64,000 nt of DNA, taken from contig NC_133657.1 in NCBI RefSeq assembly GCF_009905375.1, positions 61,430,863 to 61,494,862 on the forward strand. Direction: 5' to 3'. The notes beneath the pieces are model-generated. The model was not told the DNA's origin and made no database searches. It saw only the letters and a list, made by a program, of their open reading frames with translations. The stretch comes from Apium graveolens. Lineage: Eukaryota > Streptophyta > Magnoliopsida > Apiales > Apiaceae. Shown piece after piece: positions 1 to 10,107 of the stretch. The position numbers and the translations under genes were made by a program. Each line of letters begins with the position of its first letter. Position 1 is the stretch's first letter.

Positions 1-424
1 TAATTGATGACTATTCAGCTTCTATCTTAATTGTGGATGTTTGGTAGAATGGTATTAGTACAATGAAAGTTAGCTTTTATCAGTTTCGTGTTGTTCGATT
101 AATATCATCACCGTTACATCCTAAGGGTAATAACAATAACTATTGAAGGAAGTAGTAATGAAGTTATGATCTCATGTGTGTTTAATATTGTTAATTCAAG
201 TGTCTGTTAAGTGTTAATTCTCGTAGTTAATTATAGTTAATAATTAGTTAATCAATTCTATGTGTTATTGTCTTAACATTGAGAAGTAATCATACATTGG
301 TGAGTAAGTTTTAATTGAGCATAATTAGTCCGGGTCTCTGTGGGAACGAACTAGAAAGTATTCTATATTACTTGCGAACGCGTATACTTGCGTGTATTAT
401 TAGCGTGTGTTTTCCGCCCTAACA
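1..424 (+). repeat. Athila-type LTR, 3' end fragment
   Basis: This stretch aligns by eye with the reverse complement of the Athila LTRs at 26467-27354 and 42761-43485. Shared blocks include the GTGTTNTCNGATTA-like stretch near 90-105, CATCACC near 107-113, TCTCTGTGGGAA near 335-346 and GAACGCGTATACTT near 376-389. The end is read as TAACA at 420-424, matching the TGTTAG start of the minus-strand copies. No primer-binding site follows, so it is a 3' LTR or a solo LTR whose left part lies outside the window. It abuts a different LTR family, so it probably inserted into it. Lineage assignment rests on homology to the larger Athila element in this window. Confidence 0.75.
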
Positions 425-1219
425 CCAGCGAGGATGACATTACAGGTTTGGTAATAGTTCTGCTAAGTAATTTACGGAAGCAAAAAAGAGGTTTAAGAAT
501 GGTGATAGGATATTTATGATAAGTTTTGGGGCAGGATTTAAGTGTAATAGTTGTTTGTGGGAGGTCTTGAGAGATTTTGAAGATGGGAATTGTGTGAAAG
601 ACCGCAACATTGATAGTTATCCTCCAACAGCCCTGATTAATATTGATATATTGAATATTTTACGATTTCGTCACATTCAGATTTCAAACTTGGTTCATTT
701 TTGCTTGACCAAGATTTTCATAACTACTATAAAAATGTATTTATGCTGTTGAACAATTATATTCTATTTTGGTGGGTTGTGTTGCTCACCCTTACTTATT
801 TTTCTATCACAATAACAGCTAGGCGAGTTGGACAGGACCAAACTCCCAATTCACGAACGGAAAGCAAACGTTCTGCAGTTTCTTGTAGGTGTTGATGCCG
901 CTATGGCCGAGATAGGAACTATCAATAGGCTAGGCTTTCAACTTTTGATGCATCAGACTTATGTATATCTATGAATTGTTATAATGGCAAGGAACATGTA
1001 AATTTATTCAAAAATCCTTTTGAGGTGTAATAACTTATAATTTTTGGACCATATGACTTGTACTATTCCGGGTTCATATTTGAGACTATAACGTGTGGTG
1101 TGTGTGTATTGTGGGGACACAGTACGCAGTAGTTAGTTGTTTATTCAAGATTAAGTGTTATTAATGGAAATGGAACTCGTGACAGCCGGGTCCCCAACCC
1201 CGGGTTTGGGGGTGTTACA
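425..1219 (+). repeat. Tekay-like gypsy 5' LTR, 3' part
   Basis: The segment ends in GGGTTTGGGGGTGTTACA (1202-1219), the mirror of the TGTAACGCCCTCCAAACC start of the minus-strand LTRs at 3331 and 22759. It is directly followed by a tRNA-Met type primer site, so it is a 5' LTR. Its left part is replaced by the Athila fragment. Short open frames at 516-895 have no recognisable domain and are taken as chance ORFs in LTR sequence. Confidence 0.8.
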
Positions 1220-1235
1220 GAGTTGATATCAGAGC
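1220..1235 (+). other. Primer-binding site, tRNA-Met type
   Basis: TTGATATCAGAGC at 1223-1235 lies four bases after the LTR end. It matches the usual plant retroelement site TGGTATCAGAGC except for one G to A change. It fixes the LTR boundary and the plus orientation. Confidence 0.8.
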
Positions 1236-1765
1236 TAAGCGTTATAAACCTCAGAGATGATGCGTCGTTAAAATAATAAGTTTACTAAGATAATAAGAAC
1301 TCTTGCTAAATTCATAGTCGGACTACTTAATGTAGTACTGACAGTTAAAACCGTTACGGGAACCCTTATAAATATCATGATAGTAACATAGCTCGTTATC
1401 ATATAGGGTAGCGAAGCACCGAACCCTGAGGTTCAGGAGCAACAACACGATGATATTTTATTACATATTGGAGTTCATATTGTGGATCCGATGGAGTACC
1501 CTAATGAGGGACCGGATGAGGTTCCTATGGAGAATGTAGCGGTTTAGGATGTTATCCCAGAAAGGATTGTTGCTGAAGAGGAACCCGTGGATGATCCTGA
1601 TGAGACTAAAGAGATGATCGTTGAGGAATTAATGACCGTAGTCAGGATGACTACCAGAGCTAAGATGGCCGCAAGGGAGGCACTAGAGGATGGAGAGTTA
1701 CCAAGGGCACAACAAATAATGAGGGCAGATGGAGTGAGGCCTTCCATGGCACCATTTATATCAGT
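1236..1765 (+). pseudogene. Gypsy leader with acidic upstream ORF remnant
   Basis: After the primer site there is a leader and then an open frame from ATG at 1491. The frame is stopped by TAG at 1545-1547 and continues in the same frame to about 1765. The product is strongly acidic, with many Glu and Asp residues and a MTTRAKMAAREAL-like helical stretch, and shows no gag zinc knuckle. It sits where the minus-strand Tekay-like element carries its own leader ORF (22046-22578), so it may be the same kind of pre-gag ORF. Gag and pol are missing because a copia LTR replaces everything after about 1765. The function is unknown. Confidence 0.5.
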
Positions 1766-2197
1766 TATTTTTGGATTTATTAAAACTCTAAATTAGTTTA
1801 GGGTTAGAAGTCTTTTTCTCTTGCCTATATAATATCTTATTAAGCGTCAAATAGGGTTTTACATTTTTATAAGATAAAACACAAATCTAGCAGCTTGAGA
1901 GAGAGAGAGAGAGAAGATGGCTTCTGATTTACGAGTGCTAGTATACGCTCATCCTCCGTTCAATCATTCGTGTGGATACCCTCAAGGCGGAGATCGTTTC
2001 AGGACGGGATATGTGGTGATTGTTGAAAGCTTGGACCTCCATTAGACAACAGAAATCGTAAAACTTCTTAAGGTAAACATCTTAATCACAAATTAGATAT
2101 TGTATCTTCACATGGATCCTCCGATGGGTTTCAATTTTCTATTTTTTACAGTTTATAAACATTGTTTCCGCTGCGTTTTATGCCTCGAAACCCAATA
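1766..2197 (+). repeat. Ty1-copia LTR, 3' part
   Basis: This stretch is collinear with the reverse complement of the left part of the LTR at 38246-39787. Shared landmarks are a TTAGGGTTA block, a TATATAA box at 1826-1833, a GA repeat at 1897-1911, TTCGTGTGGATACC at 1968-1981, a GGACGGGATATGTGGT-like block near 2001-2016, and ATCGTAAAACTTCTTAAGGTAAA near 2050. The end is read as CCCAATA (2191-2197), a CA to TA change at the terminus, and a primer site follows. The 5' part of the LTR is missing at the junction with the gypsy leader. Confidence 0.75.
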
Positions 2198-2198
2198 A

Positions 2199-2210
2199 TG
2201 GCATCAGAGC
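2199..2210 (+). other. Primer-binding site of the copia fragment
   Basis: TGGCATCAGAGC differs from the standard tRNA-Met site TGGTATCAGAGC by one base and lies one base after the LTR end, which marks a 5' LTR. Confidence 0.75.
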
Positions 2211-2933
2211 TAGTTGCAAAAGGTTTTAATTCATTTGTGTGTTTACTGATTTTGATGATAATATCATGTAGATAATCTGCTATGATAAATATTATGATAT
2301 TATGCATGTGTTATTGATTTGCGATGATAAATATGAGTATATTATGTATGTTGATGATCTGCCATGATAGATATGAAGATATAATGCATGTGTTGATGAT
2401 CTGAGATGACCGTTGTTATAATTAATTGTATATGGACACAATAGGAGACTGGAACATACTGTATATATAAATTACGATGATACAGAGATGAAGAATCAAG
2501 AAGAAAAGTTCAGTTTTGATTCTAAAAAAATAGTGTTTTGTATATGTTCCACTTGATATGATTAATTAGATTAATCATAATAAGTATATGATAAATTATA
2601 TTATTATATCTTATTTGAGCATGGTGGATGGTTATAGCCTTTAGAACTTAGATTAATGGTTTTTTAATTGTGGTTTTGGTTTTTAAATATGGCTTACATG
2701 TCGTTTTAATTCATGTAATATAAAATTTCGAATGTAACTCGATTTCTTCTTGTAATTTCATTAGATTATTTTTTTTATATTTCAAATATGTAATATACTT
2801 GAAGACTTGAAGACTTAAAGAAGGAGTCCACTGGATATTTTTCCCTGCTTGATACTTATCTGGACTTATCTTGTTATAGGTAGATATCTTGCTGAGCTTT
2901 GCCAAAGTAATGTTTAATCTTTGATGAATATTG
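2211..2933 (+). other. Copia 5' leader, no coding sequence
   Basis: This AT-rich leader lies between the primer site and where gag would begin. It contains a short tandem repeat (2268-2412). No gag motif is visible before the SIRE-type LTR starts at 2934, so the leader is cut by that insertion and the coding region is not in this window. Confidence 0.6.
2268..2412 (+). repeat. 42-bp tandem repeat in copia leader
   Basis: About three and a half imperfect copies of a roughly 42-base unit are visible, each with a GATAATCTGC or GATGATCTGC start, a YATGATARATAT core and a TTATGCATGT-like end. Copies begin near 2268, 2308, 2350 and 2392. The array lies in the untranslated leader. Confidence 0.7.
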
Positions 2934-3330
2934 TGTTAGGTAATGAATACAACACAGGGCGGGTGAATGTGTTTTGGTTATTTATAAGGCTTTTTGAATG
3001 TTTATTGCTTAGTGAACAAAGCAGATTAAAATGCATTAATATTATGTTAACTGAAATTAAAACAGTGCACACAATATTTTAAAACTCACTAAATTTTGTA
3101 TTAAATCAACATAGTGTTTTGCTACAAATTATGGGTTCTTTGTAAGTAAAGAACTCAGCTTCTTCCTTGAGAGAGTTACAAGAAATATTAGATCTGTTTG
3201 ATACCTTTAAAAATAAAGGACCAGTGTTTACTTTATAGATTAGTAAACACAGGTTTACACAGCATGCAATCGAATGTACTAAACCCTACTTTAAGTTATC
3301 TCTAAAGCTTTCCATTTCTGGCTTAGTGTA
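2934..3330 (-). repeat. SIRE-like LTR, left part (split by Tekay element)
   Basis: It starts TGTTAGGTAATGAATAC, the reverse complement of the end of the SIRE-like LTR at 60269-61640. It is interrupted at 3330 by the Tekay-like element and resumes at 26089. The GTGTA at 3326-3330 is repeated at 26084-26088. No primer site lies beside it at the 2933 side, so it is a 3' LTR or solo LTR of a minus-strand element. Confidence 0.8.
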
Positions 3331-5279
3331 TGTAACGCCCTCCAAACCCGGGGTATAGATCTGGGGGTTACTTACTTACTAATTATCAAAGAAAGATGCT
3401 TATTTAGTCAACTTGTATCTCACTCGAATCTCACACCGACTTCACATAGCCCTTATCGTCTACCCGTATGCGTATAATTGACCCGTATAACAATTAATAA
3501 CAATTAGGACTCGATTAACCACATAATTCACGTAGCACATAGAATGTACTAAACTGTTAGGTCTCACACATTATAAAAGGGGGTTGAATACAATATTTAT
3601 CACAATCAAATCGAATATAAGAACACAGAAAACAAATTTTATTTAACACAATAAACTCTGTTACAATATGGAACTGTCCTCTCTCAGTGATGAACAAAAT
3701 TTGGTTAATTATCAAAATAATTAATCATTTTTAAATGATTAATAAATAATTAAAGAAATAATTAATTTCGAGTTTTAGAAAATATTTCAGAATTATTTAT
3801 AATATAAATCAATTAATTAATTAATCAATTTATAAAATTATTAAAACTGATTTTTATAATTATTAAAAATAAAATTAAAATTAAAAATCCAGAAACATTT
3901 TTCAGAAATTTAACCTCTGACAAAATGGATCAAAACCGGGTTGCAAAACGGGTTGCAACCGGGTTAAGATGAACAAAACGGGTCAGGAAGAACTCGCCGA
4001 AAAATTCCCAGTTTATGGTGGGTTTTCCCGATTCCGTTCAGTTAAATTTAGGCTAAAACAAACATCGTTTGGTCCCTTTCTCGACTGGGATCGATTCCAA
4101 ATCAACTCAACATCTCAAACATACCATTCAATCATCAGAATCATCCCGGTATCACAAACTCCGATCAAACCCGACTATTTTCCGGCCAACTATCAAAATC
4201 ACTGATTTCTACATGAAACTTCACGTTCTATAGTTTAAATCGAAGCTTATGAACTATACAAACTAAGCCCTAACACCCTATATACCTCAGCTTTCTCAAA
4301 ATAAAAAACGTTCAAATCAAAAATTGGGTATAAACCCTAATAATCGAATTCGATCATACAGGAATCGTTTGTTCAATTAATATCATGAATCGATTATAAA
4401 CATCACAGAGAAGCTATATCAATCATCAAATCATCGTAATAACCCTGGAATCAAAAAGACCCAAATCGAACATAAACCCTAGAAATCGAAATTAAAAAAT
4501 AATAGATTAAAACATGAAATTGATATCAGAAATCAAAAGAACGGATCGAAAGGATGAATTTGAGTACTCACATCATTTGATTTGATGCCGGAAACTGCTC
4601 AAAATCACCGATTGATTACCTGACCCGATTCTGGAAAATCCGACCCGGTTTTAGAGAATTTTTTGATTTTTTTCTGATTATTAATAGTTAATTATAAATA
4701 GTTAAATAAAAATTAGGCTATTTATAGTAGTAAAATTAATACTCCTAATTAAAATTAAGACCCTAATTATACATCTATTAAAATTAATTGGCCCCTGATT
4801 TTATAATTTTTGAATTTAATTTTTAATTTTTAAATATTTAATATATACAATATATATGCCAAATTTTCTCAAAAATTGTGAATAATTCAAAAATTACAAA
4901 GAAATGGTATAATTGAAAGTCCTATAATTTTATAAAAATAAAATTGTGATTTTTGTGGGGGTTTTAACACCTGAAGGGGCCCGGAAAAGTCATTTTTCGC
5001 AAACTAAGAAAATTTATAAAATATCTAGATGTTAAGAATAACGCAATGGTACAAGCCGTTCTAAGAAAAATAAGGCCACTTATTTTATTTGAAATATCAT
5101 ATATTAAAACATAGTTCGGGTCGTATAACTTTTGATACAAAAGCTTTTAACATAAAATAAAATATCCGATTAATACCCTGATGATACGAAACACATATAG
5201 CACATAGCAGTTAGGGTTATATAACACATAATATATCTTTATTATGATATAATACAAGCGTAATTTCCCAGTCGTTACA
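3331..5279 (-). repeat. 3' LTR of Tekay-like element (chimeric, shortened)
   Basis: It starts TGTAACGCCC and ends CGTTACA. Compared with the partner LTR (22759-26083) it lacks about 1.04 kb (partner 22812-23855, junction near 3371). In place of partner bases about 24016-24450 it has a 164-base foreign piece (3540-3703). That piece starts with an AATGTACTAAAC stretch and then matches the start of the copia LTR at 27355. The short frame at 3969-4205 is duplicated at 24740-25003 and is LTR sequence, not a gene. Confidence 0.88.
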
Positions 5280-5293
5280 TCCTTCCCCTCTTA
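5280..5293 (-). other. Polypurine tract of Tekay-like element
   Basis: On the minus strand the bases just before the 3' LTR read AAGAGGGGAAGGA, a purine-only run directly abutting TGTAACG. This is the plus-strand primer position for an LTR element. Confidence 0.8.
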
Positions 5294-5299
5294 ATAAGA

Positions 5300-5885
5300 T
5301 TTTTTCCTCAGAATCTCGCAAAGAAAATAACTGGGGATACTTTTTTAACATTTCACTCTCAAGTTCCTAGGTTGACTCTTCAACCATAGGATTCCTCCAC
5401 AAAACTCGTACTAAAGGTACAGACTTATTTCTCAATACTCTCTCTTGTCGATCTAGAATTTATATTGGTTGCTCTACATAAGACAAATCAAGTTGAATTT
5501 CTATCGGCTCATATTCTGTTACATGTCTCGAATCGGGATTATATCTCTTAAGCATCGACACATGAAACAAGTTATGGATATGCTGCATGTGAGGCGGTAA
5601 GGCTAACTCGTATGCAACTTTCCCGACTTTCTTCAGAATTTCAAATGGGCCAACGTATCATGGCTTCAGTTTACCCTTGTTACCAAATCTGGTTAATCCT
5701 TTCCATGGCAATATCTTGAGTAATACATGCTCTCCTTCTTGGTAGTCCATATCCTTCCTAGCTTGGTTTGTATATTTGCGTTGTCGATTTTGCGCTGCTT
5801 CGAGTCACTTCTGAATAAGCTCTATCTTTTCCTTGGTTTGTTGAATCAGTTCTGGACCTAAGATTTTGCGTTGACCAACTTCATC
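5300..5885 (-). pseudogene. Integrase C-terminal part and chromodomain, Tekay-like
   Basis: Minus-strand translation gives an integrase C-terminal region with a VGPFEIL motif and a HNLFHVSMLKRY block, followed by a chromodomain-like end with VLRNKSVPLVRVLWRN and ELESEMLKKYPQLF. Chromodomains fused to integrase bind methylated histone tails and direct integration into heterochromatin in the chromovirus family. The region carries several in-frame stops, including TAG near 5370 where the family has a conserved Trp in the chromodomain, so it is not translatable as it stands. It follows the integrase core with no gap and ends just before the polypurine tract. Confidence 0.8.
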
Positions 5886-6882
5886 TCAATACACCGGTGA
5901 TCTGCATTTCCTTCCATATAAGGCTTCATAAGGTGGCATTCCAATGCTTGCGTGATAGCTGTTGTTGCACGAAAATTCCACTAACAGTAAATGCTCGTCC
6001 CAACTGCCTTCAAAATCAATTGCGCATACTCGTAACATATCTTCAATTATTTGGATAGTTCTTTCACTTTTTCCGTCTATTTGTGGATGATAAACGGTAC
6101 TCATATTTAATTGGTACCAAGGCATTCCTGAAATTGTCTCCAGAATCTTGAATTGAAATGTGGATCTCGATCAAATACAATGGATACAGGAACTCCATGT
6201 CGCATCACAATTTCCTTAAGATATAAGTGCACTAATTTGTCGAGCGAAAATCTTTCGTTGGTTGGAAGAAAATGTGCTGACTTGGTTAGTCTGTCGATTA
6301 TCACCCAAATTGCGTCATGATTTGTTCTAGTCCATGGAAGTCCTACCATAAAATCCATTTCTAAATGTTCCCATTTCCATTCTGGAATATCAGTGGTTGT
6401 AATAATCTTCTTGGACGTTGATGTTCTGCTTTGACTCGTTGGCACGTGTAACATTTACTCACCCACTCTGCTATTTCTTTCTTCATATTTGGCCACCAAA
6501 ATTTTTCTTTTAGATCTCGATACATTTTTGTACTTCTTGGATGTATGGAATATCTTGAGTTGTGAGCGTCTCGTAAGATTTCTTCCTTCAATTCTGGTAC
6601 ATTAGGTATCCAGATTCTTGATAAAAATCGTAGAATTCCTTTATCATCCTTCTGACTTGTAATTTCTTCTCCTGTTAGGTTGTCGTCTTCTTGACTCATC
6701 ACTTTTTCTTGACATCTTCTAATCTTTTCCAATAGTTTTAGACGAAATGTCATTGTATAGATTACTTCAGTGGGTTTTCCTGGAATACGAACTTCAGTTT
6801 CCAATTTCTCAAATTCTCTAATCAATTTTTCTGAAGAAGTCAACATATTCAATCTCTCTTCACAGCTTAGTGCATCTGCCAT
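5886..6882 (-). pseudogene. Integrase, zinc-binding and catalytic core, Tekay-like
   Basis: Three overlapping reading-frame pieces cover the domain. The N-terminal part has the HHCC zinc-binding pattern with NSRYSIHP and CYTCQRVK. The core has Asp in [11 protein letters not shown], Asp in VFDRDPHF and Glu in GKSERTIQIIEDM, the DD35E triad. The C-terminal side ends in YGRKCRSPVY. The enzyme inserts the cDNA into the genome. Frameshifts near 6110 and 6360-6450 break it. The gene precedes the chromodomain and follows RNase H, as expected for a gypsy polyprotein. Confidence 0.88.
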
Positions 6883-6894
6883 GACGTTCGCTTT

Positions 6895-7386
6895 TCATGG
6901 ATGATAGTTGATTGTAACATCATAGTCCTTGATCAATTCTAACCAGCGTCGATGTCTCATGTTGAGTTCTTTATGCGTAAAGATATACTTTAGACTTTTA
7001 TGATCCATGTAAATTTCATACTTTTCACCATACAGATAATGTCTCCACAGTTTCAATGCGAACACGATTACCACTAGTTCCAAGTCGTGTGTAGGATATT
7101 TCTGTTCATGAGGTTTTAGTTGTCTAGAAGCATATGCAATTATGTTACCGTGCTGCATCAATACACATCCCAGTCCTTGATATGAAGCGTCGCTGTAAAT
7201 GATAAAATCTCCATGCTCATCTGGTAACACAAGTACAGGTGAGGTCACCAATCGATTACTTAGTTCTTGAAAACTTTCTTCACACTTGTCATTCCATACG
7301 AACTTTTCATTCTTTCGAGTCAACTTGGTTAATGGCGTAGCTATCTTCGCAAAATCCTTAATAAATCTTCTGTAATAACCTGCCAA
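6895..7386 (-). pseudogene. RNase H domain, Tekay-like
   Basis: The start is RT connection sequence ([18 protein letters not shown]), then the RNase H with Asp in [15 protein letters not shown], Glu in [19 protein letters not shown] and Asp in [11 protein letters not shown]. It removes the RNA strand after reverse transcription. The frame is open for 163 residues but is separated from the upstream RT by a frameshift near 7360-7386 and from integrase by a frame change near 6885. Confidence 0.88.
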
Positions 7387-7663
7387 CCCTAAAAAACTTC
7401 TGACTTCTGTCGGTGTCTTTGGTCTTTCCCCAGTTTAATACAGCTTCAATATTTGCTGGATCAACTTTGATTCCTTCAATGTTGATAATATGGCCCATAA
7501 ATTGTACTTCTTTTAACCAGAATTCGCATTTTGAGAACTTCACGTAAAGCTGTTCTTTTCTTAAAATTTCCAAAGTAATCCTCAAATGCTCGACATGTTC
7601 TTCTTCAGTCTTCTGTAAATCAAGATATCATCAATAAATACAATCACAAATTTGTCCAAGTAC
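7358..7663 (-). pseudogene. Reverse transcriptase, C-terminal part, Tekay-like
   Basis: Minus-strand translation from the insertion point reads YLDKFVIVFIDDILIY, containing the catalytic FIDD box (about 7617-7646), then the thumb with ILRKEQLYVKFSKCEFWL and VQFMGHII. The N-terminal part lies beyond the Tat insertion at 19209-19993. The two halves would be joined after removal of the Tat element and one CTCTT copy. A frame change after the FIDD box also interrupts it. Confidence 0.88.
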
Positions 7664-7668
7664 CTCTT

Positions 7669-8182
7669 TGATAGGGAATAAAATAAACCCTGATTGCGTA
7701 ATTAATATTGCATCAATTATATCTAAATTGGGATGACATCTAGGCCCATTAGAAAAGGCCAAAAACCCAGAATATTAATTAATTTCATAATTAATTAAAT
7801 AAGGGAGAAATCAGCTGTTAAGATGAGTCGTAGTGAGGATATATATATCCTTGTAGATTAGCCTCCAAGGGACCTAATAGGACAAGGAATCAGTTTCCTA
7901 CTTCCTAGGACTCCAAAGTCCGTTCTAATTCAGAGACTTGTCCACCAAGTCTCCCAACTCTAGTCCAATTCAAGGACTCCCAACACCTATATAAGGGGTC
8001 TCACCCCCACCAATCAGAATAAATATTTTTGACTTGATCCTTGGCAATCAGCAAGGTACGTAGGCATCTTGTTAAGGAAGATCGGGTCACGAGACACAAG
8101 AGTAGTCAAATCGAGCCTCGAAGCTCACGAACCCTAGTAGTTAGTACAACAATTAATATACCCTAGTTTTTAATCCATAATA
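7669..8182 (+). repeat. 5' LTR of Tat element
   Basis: It starts TGATAGGGAATAAAAT and ends CCATAATA, where the partner LTR ends CCATAACA. A TATATAAG box at 7988-7995 is the likely core promoter for the genomic transcript. The LTR reads cleanly against 18710-19222 along its whole length. Confidence 0.93.
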
Positions 8183-8184
8183 TT

Positions 8185-8202
8185 TGGCGTCGTCTGTGGG
8201 AA
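8185..8202 (+). other. Primer-binding site of Tat element
   Basis: TGGCGTCGTCTGTGGGAA lies two bases after the LTR. It resembles the TGGCGCCGTCTGTGGGA-type site seen in other Tat-lineage elements and differs from the tRNA-Met site of the other elements here. The tRNA is not assigned. Confidence 0.7.
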
Positions 8203-8217
8203 AGTATAACAACAACC

Positions 8218-9920
8218 ATGGTGATAACACGGAATGGAAACAGCGCCCCTGGAGGAAAACCAGCAGGGATGACCCCAATGATTTCGTCAATAGTGGAGAT
8301 ACCTCCACATTCGACCTATGTCACCACCCAAGGAGGAGCCCAGGTAGGGGTAACTGAACCTCATCCACAAGGGACGATTTCCCCGGCTCCTCAAGCGACG
8401 AATTCCCAACTTCAATAGTTACAAACACCTGTGAATTCTCGACCCGTTGGGTATGGGTATTCAACTTTTATAACCACTAACCCCCCTTATGGGATGCCCT
8501 TTACCCCGAGGTTGGAGGAAGTGCACATTCTAATCAGAGTGAAGCACAAGGGAAGATGCCACAATATATACGTGGTTTGTCTCCTATCCCAAAGGATCAA
8601 GAATTCTATGGCTCTTACACTGAGAGAGACTCTGAATCTTCAGATGATGATATGGCCCCAAGAAGGAGGCGTGCTAGTAAAGAGCCAATGACTGATGGTA
8701 ACCAGCGCCCGAAGAGCACCCGAGGGACGAATCCCCAAGAAGTGGAGGAGAGAATCAAGGCTCACGAAGCTGAGATCCAAAGGCTGAAGCGCGACTTGGA
8801 GGCGCACCAGACCTCCAAACCCCCACTAATCATAAGAGGAGAAATCCTCCTCCAATCATAGACCTGGATGGTCCATTAAAGAGAAGGACTGTTGTCCCAA
8901 GGGCTGATCCAAACAATCTTCTTCCCCTTGGAGATCCTGATGATCCTACTCCACCATTCACTGAAGAAATAATGAACGCCCATATCTCAAGGAAGTTTAA
9001 GATGCCCACCATCAAAGCTTATGATGGCACTGGAGATCCAGTTAATCATGTTAGGACATTCTCTAATCCACTGTTGTTGCAGCCCGTGAATGACGCTATT
9101 AAGTGTCGGGCCTTTTCTCAAACCCTGTCGGGAATGGCTCAAAGATGGTATAGTCATTTGCCTCCGAATTCTATTGGGTCCTTCAGAGAACTAAGTCAGG
9201 ATTTTATTAAGCAATTCATCAGTGGGAGAGTGCATGAGAAAAGTTCAGCATCCCTCATGAGCATTATGCAGGGAGCAAAGGAGTCCTTGAGAGACTATCT
9301 GAATCATTTCACAAAGGAAGCTTTAAAAGTCTCAGACCTTGATGACAAGGTAGCTATGATAGCACTACAATAGGGAACTAGGGATGAGTTCTTCAAGATG
9401 TCATTGGCCAAGTGCCGCCCTGAAAGTATGTTACAACTCTAAGATAGGGCAGGGAAATACATCAAAGTGGAAGAGAGCATGAGGAAGACGGTTTTGAATA
9501 ACGAGCCCGCTGGTGACAAGAAGTGAAAGACTGTCTAGAATATATTGCTAAGGATAAGTATCCTAGAACTGAGCAAAACACTAATTCGACCCCGAAGAAG
9601 GGAGGACCTGGGCAAAAGTTCACTGAATATGCTAAGTTGAATTCTCCTAGAAGCCAGATCTTGATGGAAATTGAGAAAGATAGAGATATTCGTTGTCCTA
9701 AACCCCTAAAGGCTGATCCTACAAAGCTAGATAAGAGTAAATATTGTAGATTTCACAAGGATGCTGGTCATGACACCGATGAGTGTAGACAATTAAAAGA
9801 TGAAATAAAGTTCCTCATTCGAAAAGGAAGGGTGAGCAAGTATACTGGAGATGGAGGAGATAGGAATAAAAATGGGAGAAAGAATTTTGATGATCGCAGG
9901 AGGGAATAAGACGATCAGGG
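8218..9920 (+). pseudogene. gag of Tat element, frameshifted
   Basis: The frame opens at ATG 8218, 36 bases after the LTR. It is broken into four pieces in different frames (8218-8418, 8556-8861, 8972-9373, 9523-9909). The second piece has a charged coiled-coil-like stretch (EERIKAHEAEIQRLKRDLEAH). The third is a retrotransposon gag domain with RAFSQTLSGMAQRWYSHLP and SFRELSQDFIKQF, typical of plant gypsy capsid. The last has a Cys-His pattern CRFHKDAGHDTDEC, a nucleocapsid-like zinc knuckle variant common in this lineage. Gag packages the RNA. At least three frame changes and one internal stop make it non-functional. Confidence 0.85.
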
Positions 9921-10107
9921 GCAAAATCCCCAGCCTAGGAGACCGGTGATAAAGACAATCTTTGGAGGATCGTGACCCCGAGGGCCTGTAATAAATACAA
10001 TCTTTGGAGGACCAACTGATGCTGGTTTATCCAAAAACTCAAGGAAAACATATACTAGAGAAGTTATGCATATTGTTGGGGAAGCCCCGAATAGGGATAG
10101 GACATGA

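Noticed and set aside
516..895. Two short open frames as a possible host gene
   Set aside because: They lie inside LTR sequence, have no recognisable domain and overlap in different frames.
1220..2210. tRNA genes at the TATCAGAGC motifs
   Set aside because: Only the 12-18 base primer sites are present, with no cloverleaf around them.
3969..4205. 78-residue open frame as a gene
   Set aside because: It has a near copy at 24740-25003 in the other LTR of the same element, so it is LTR sequence.
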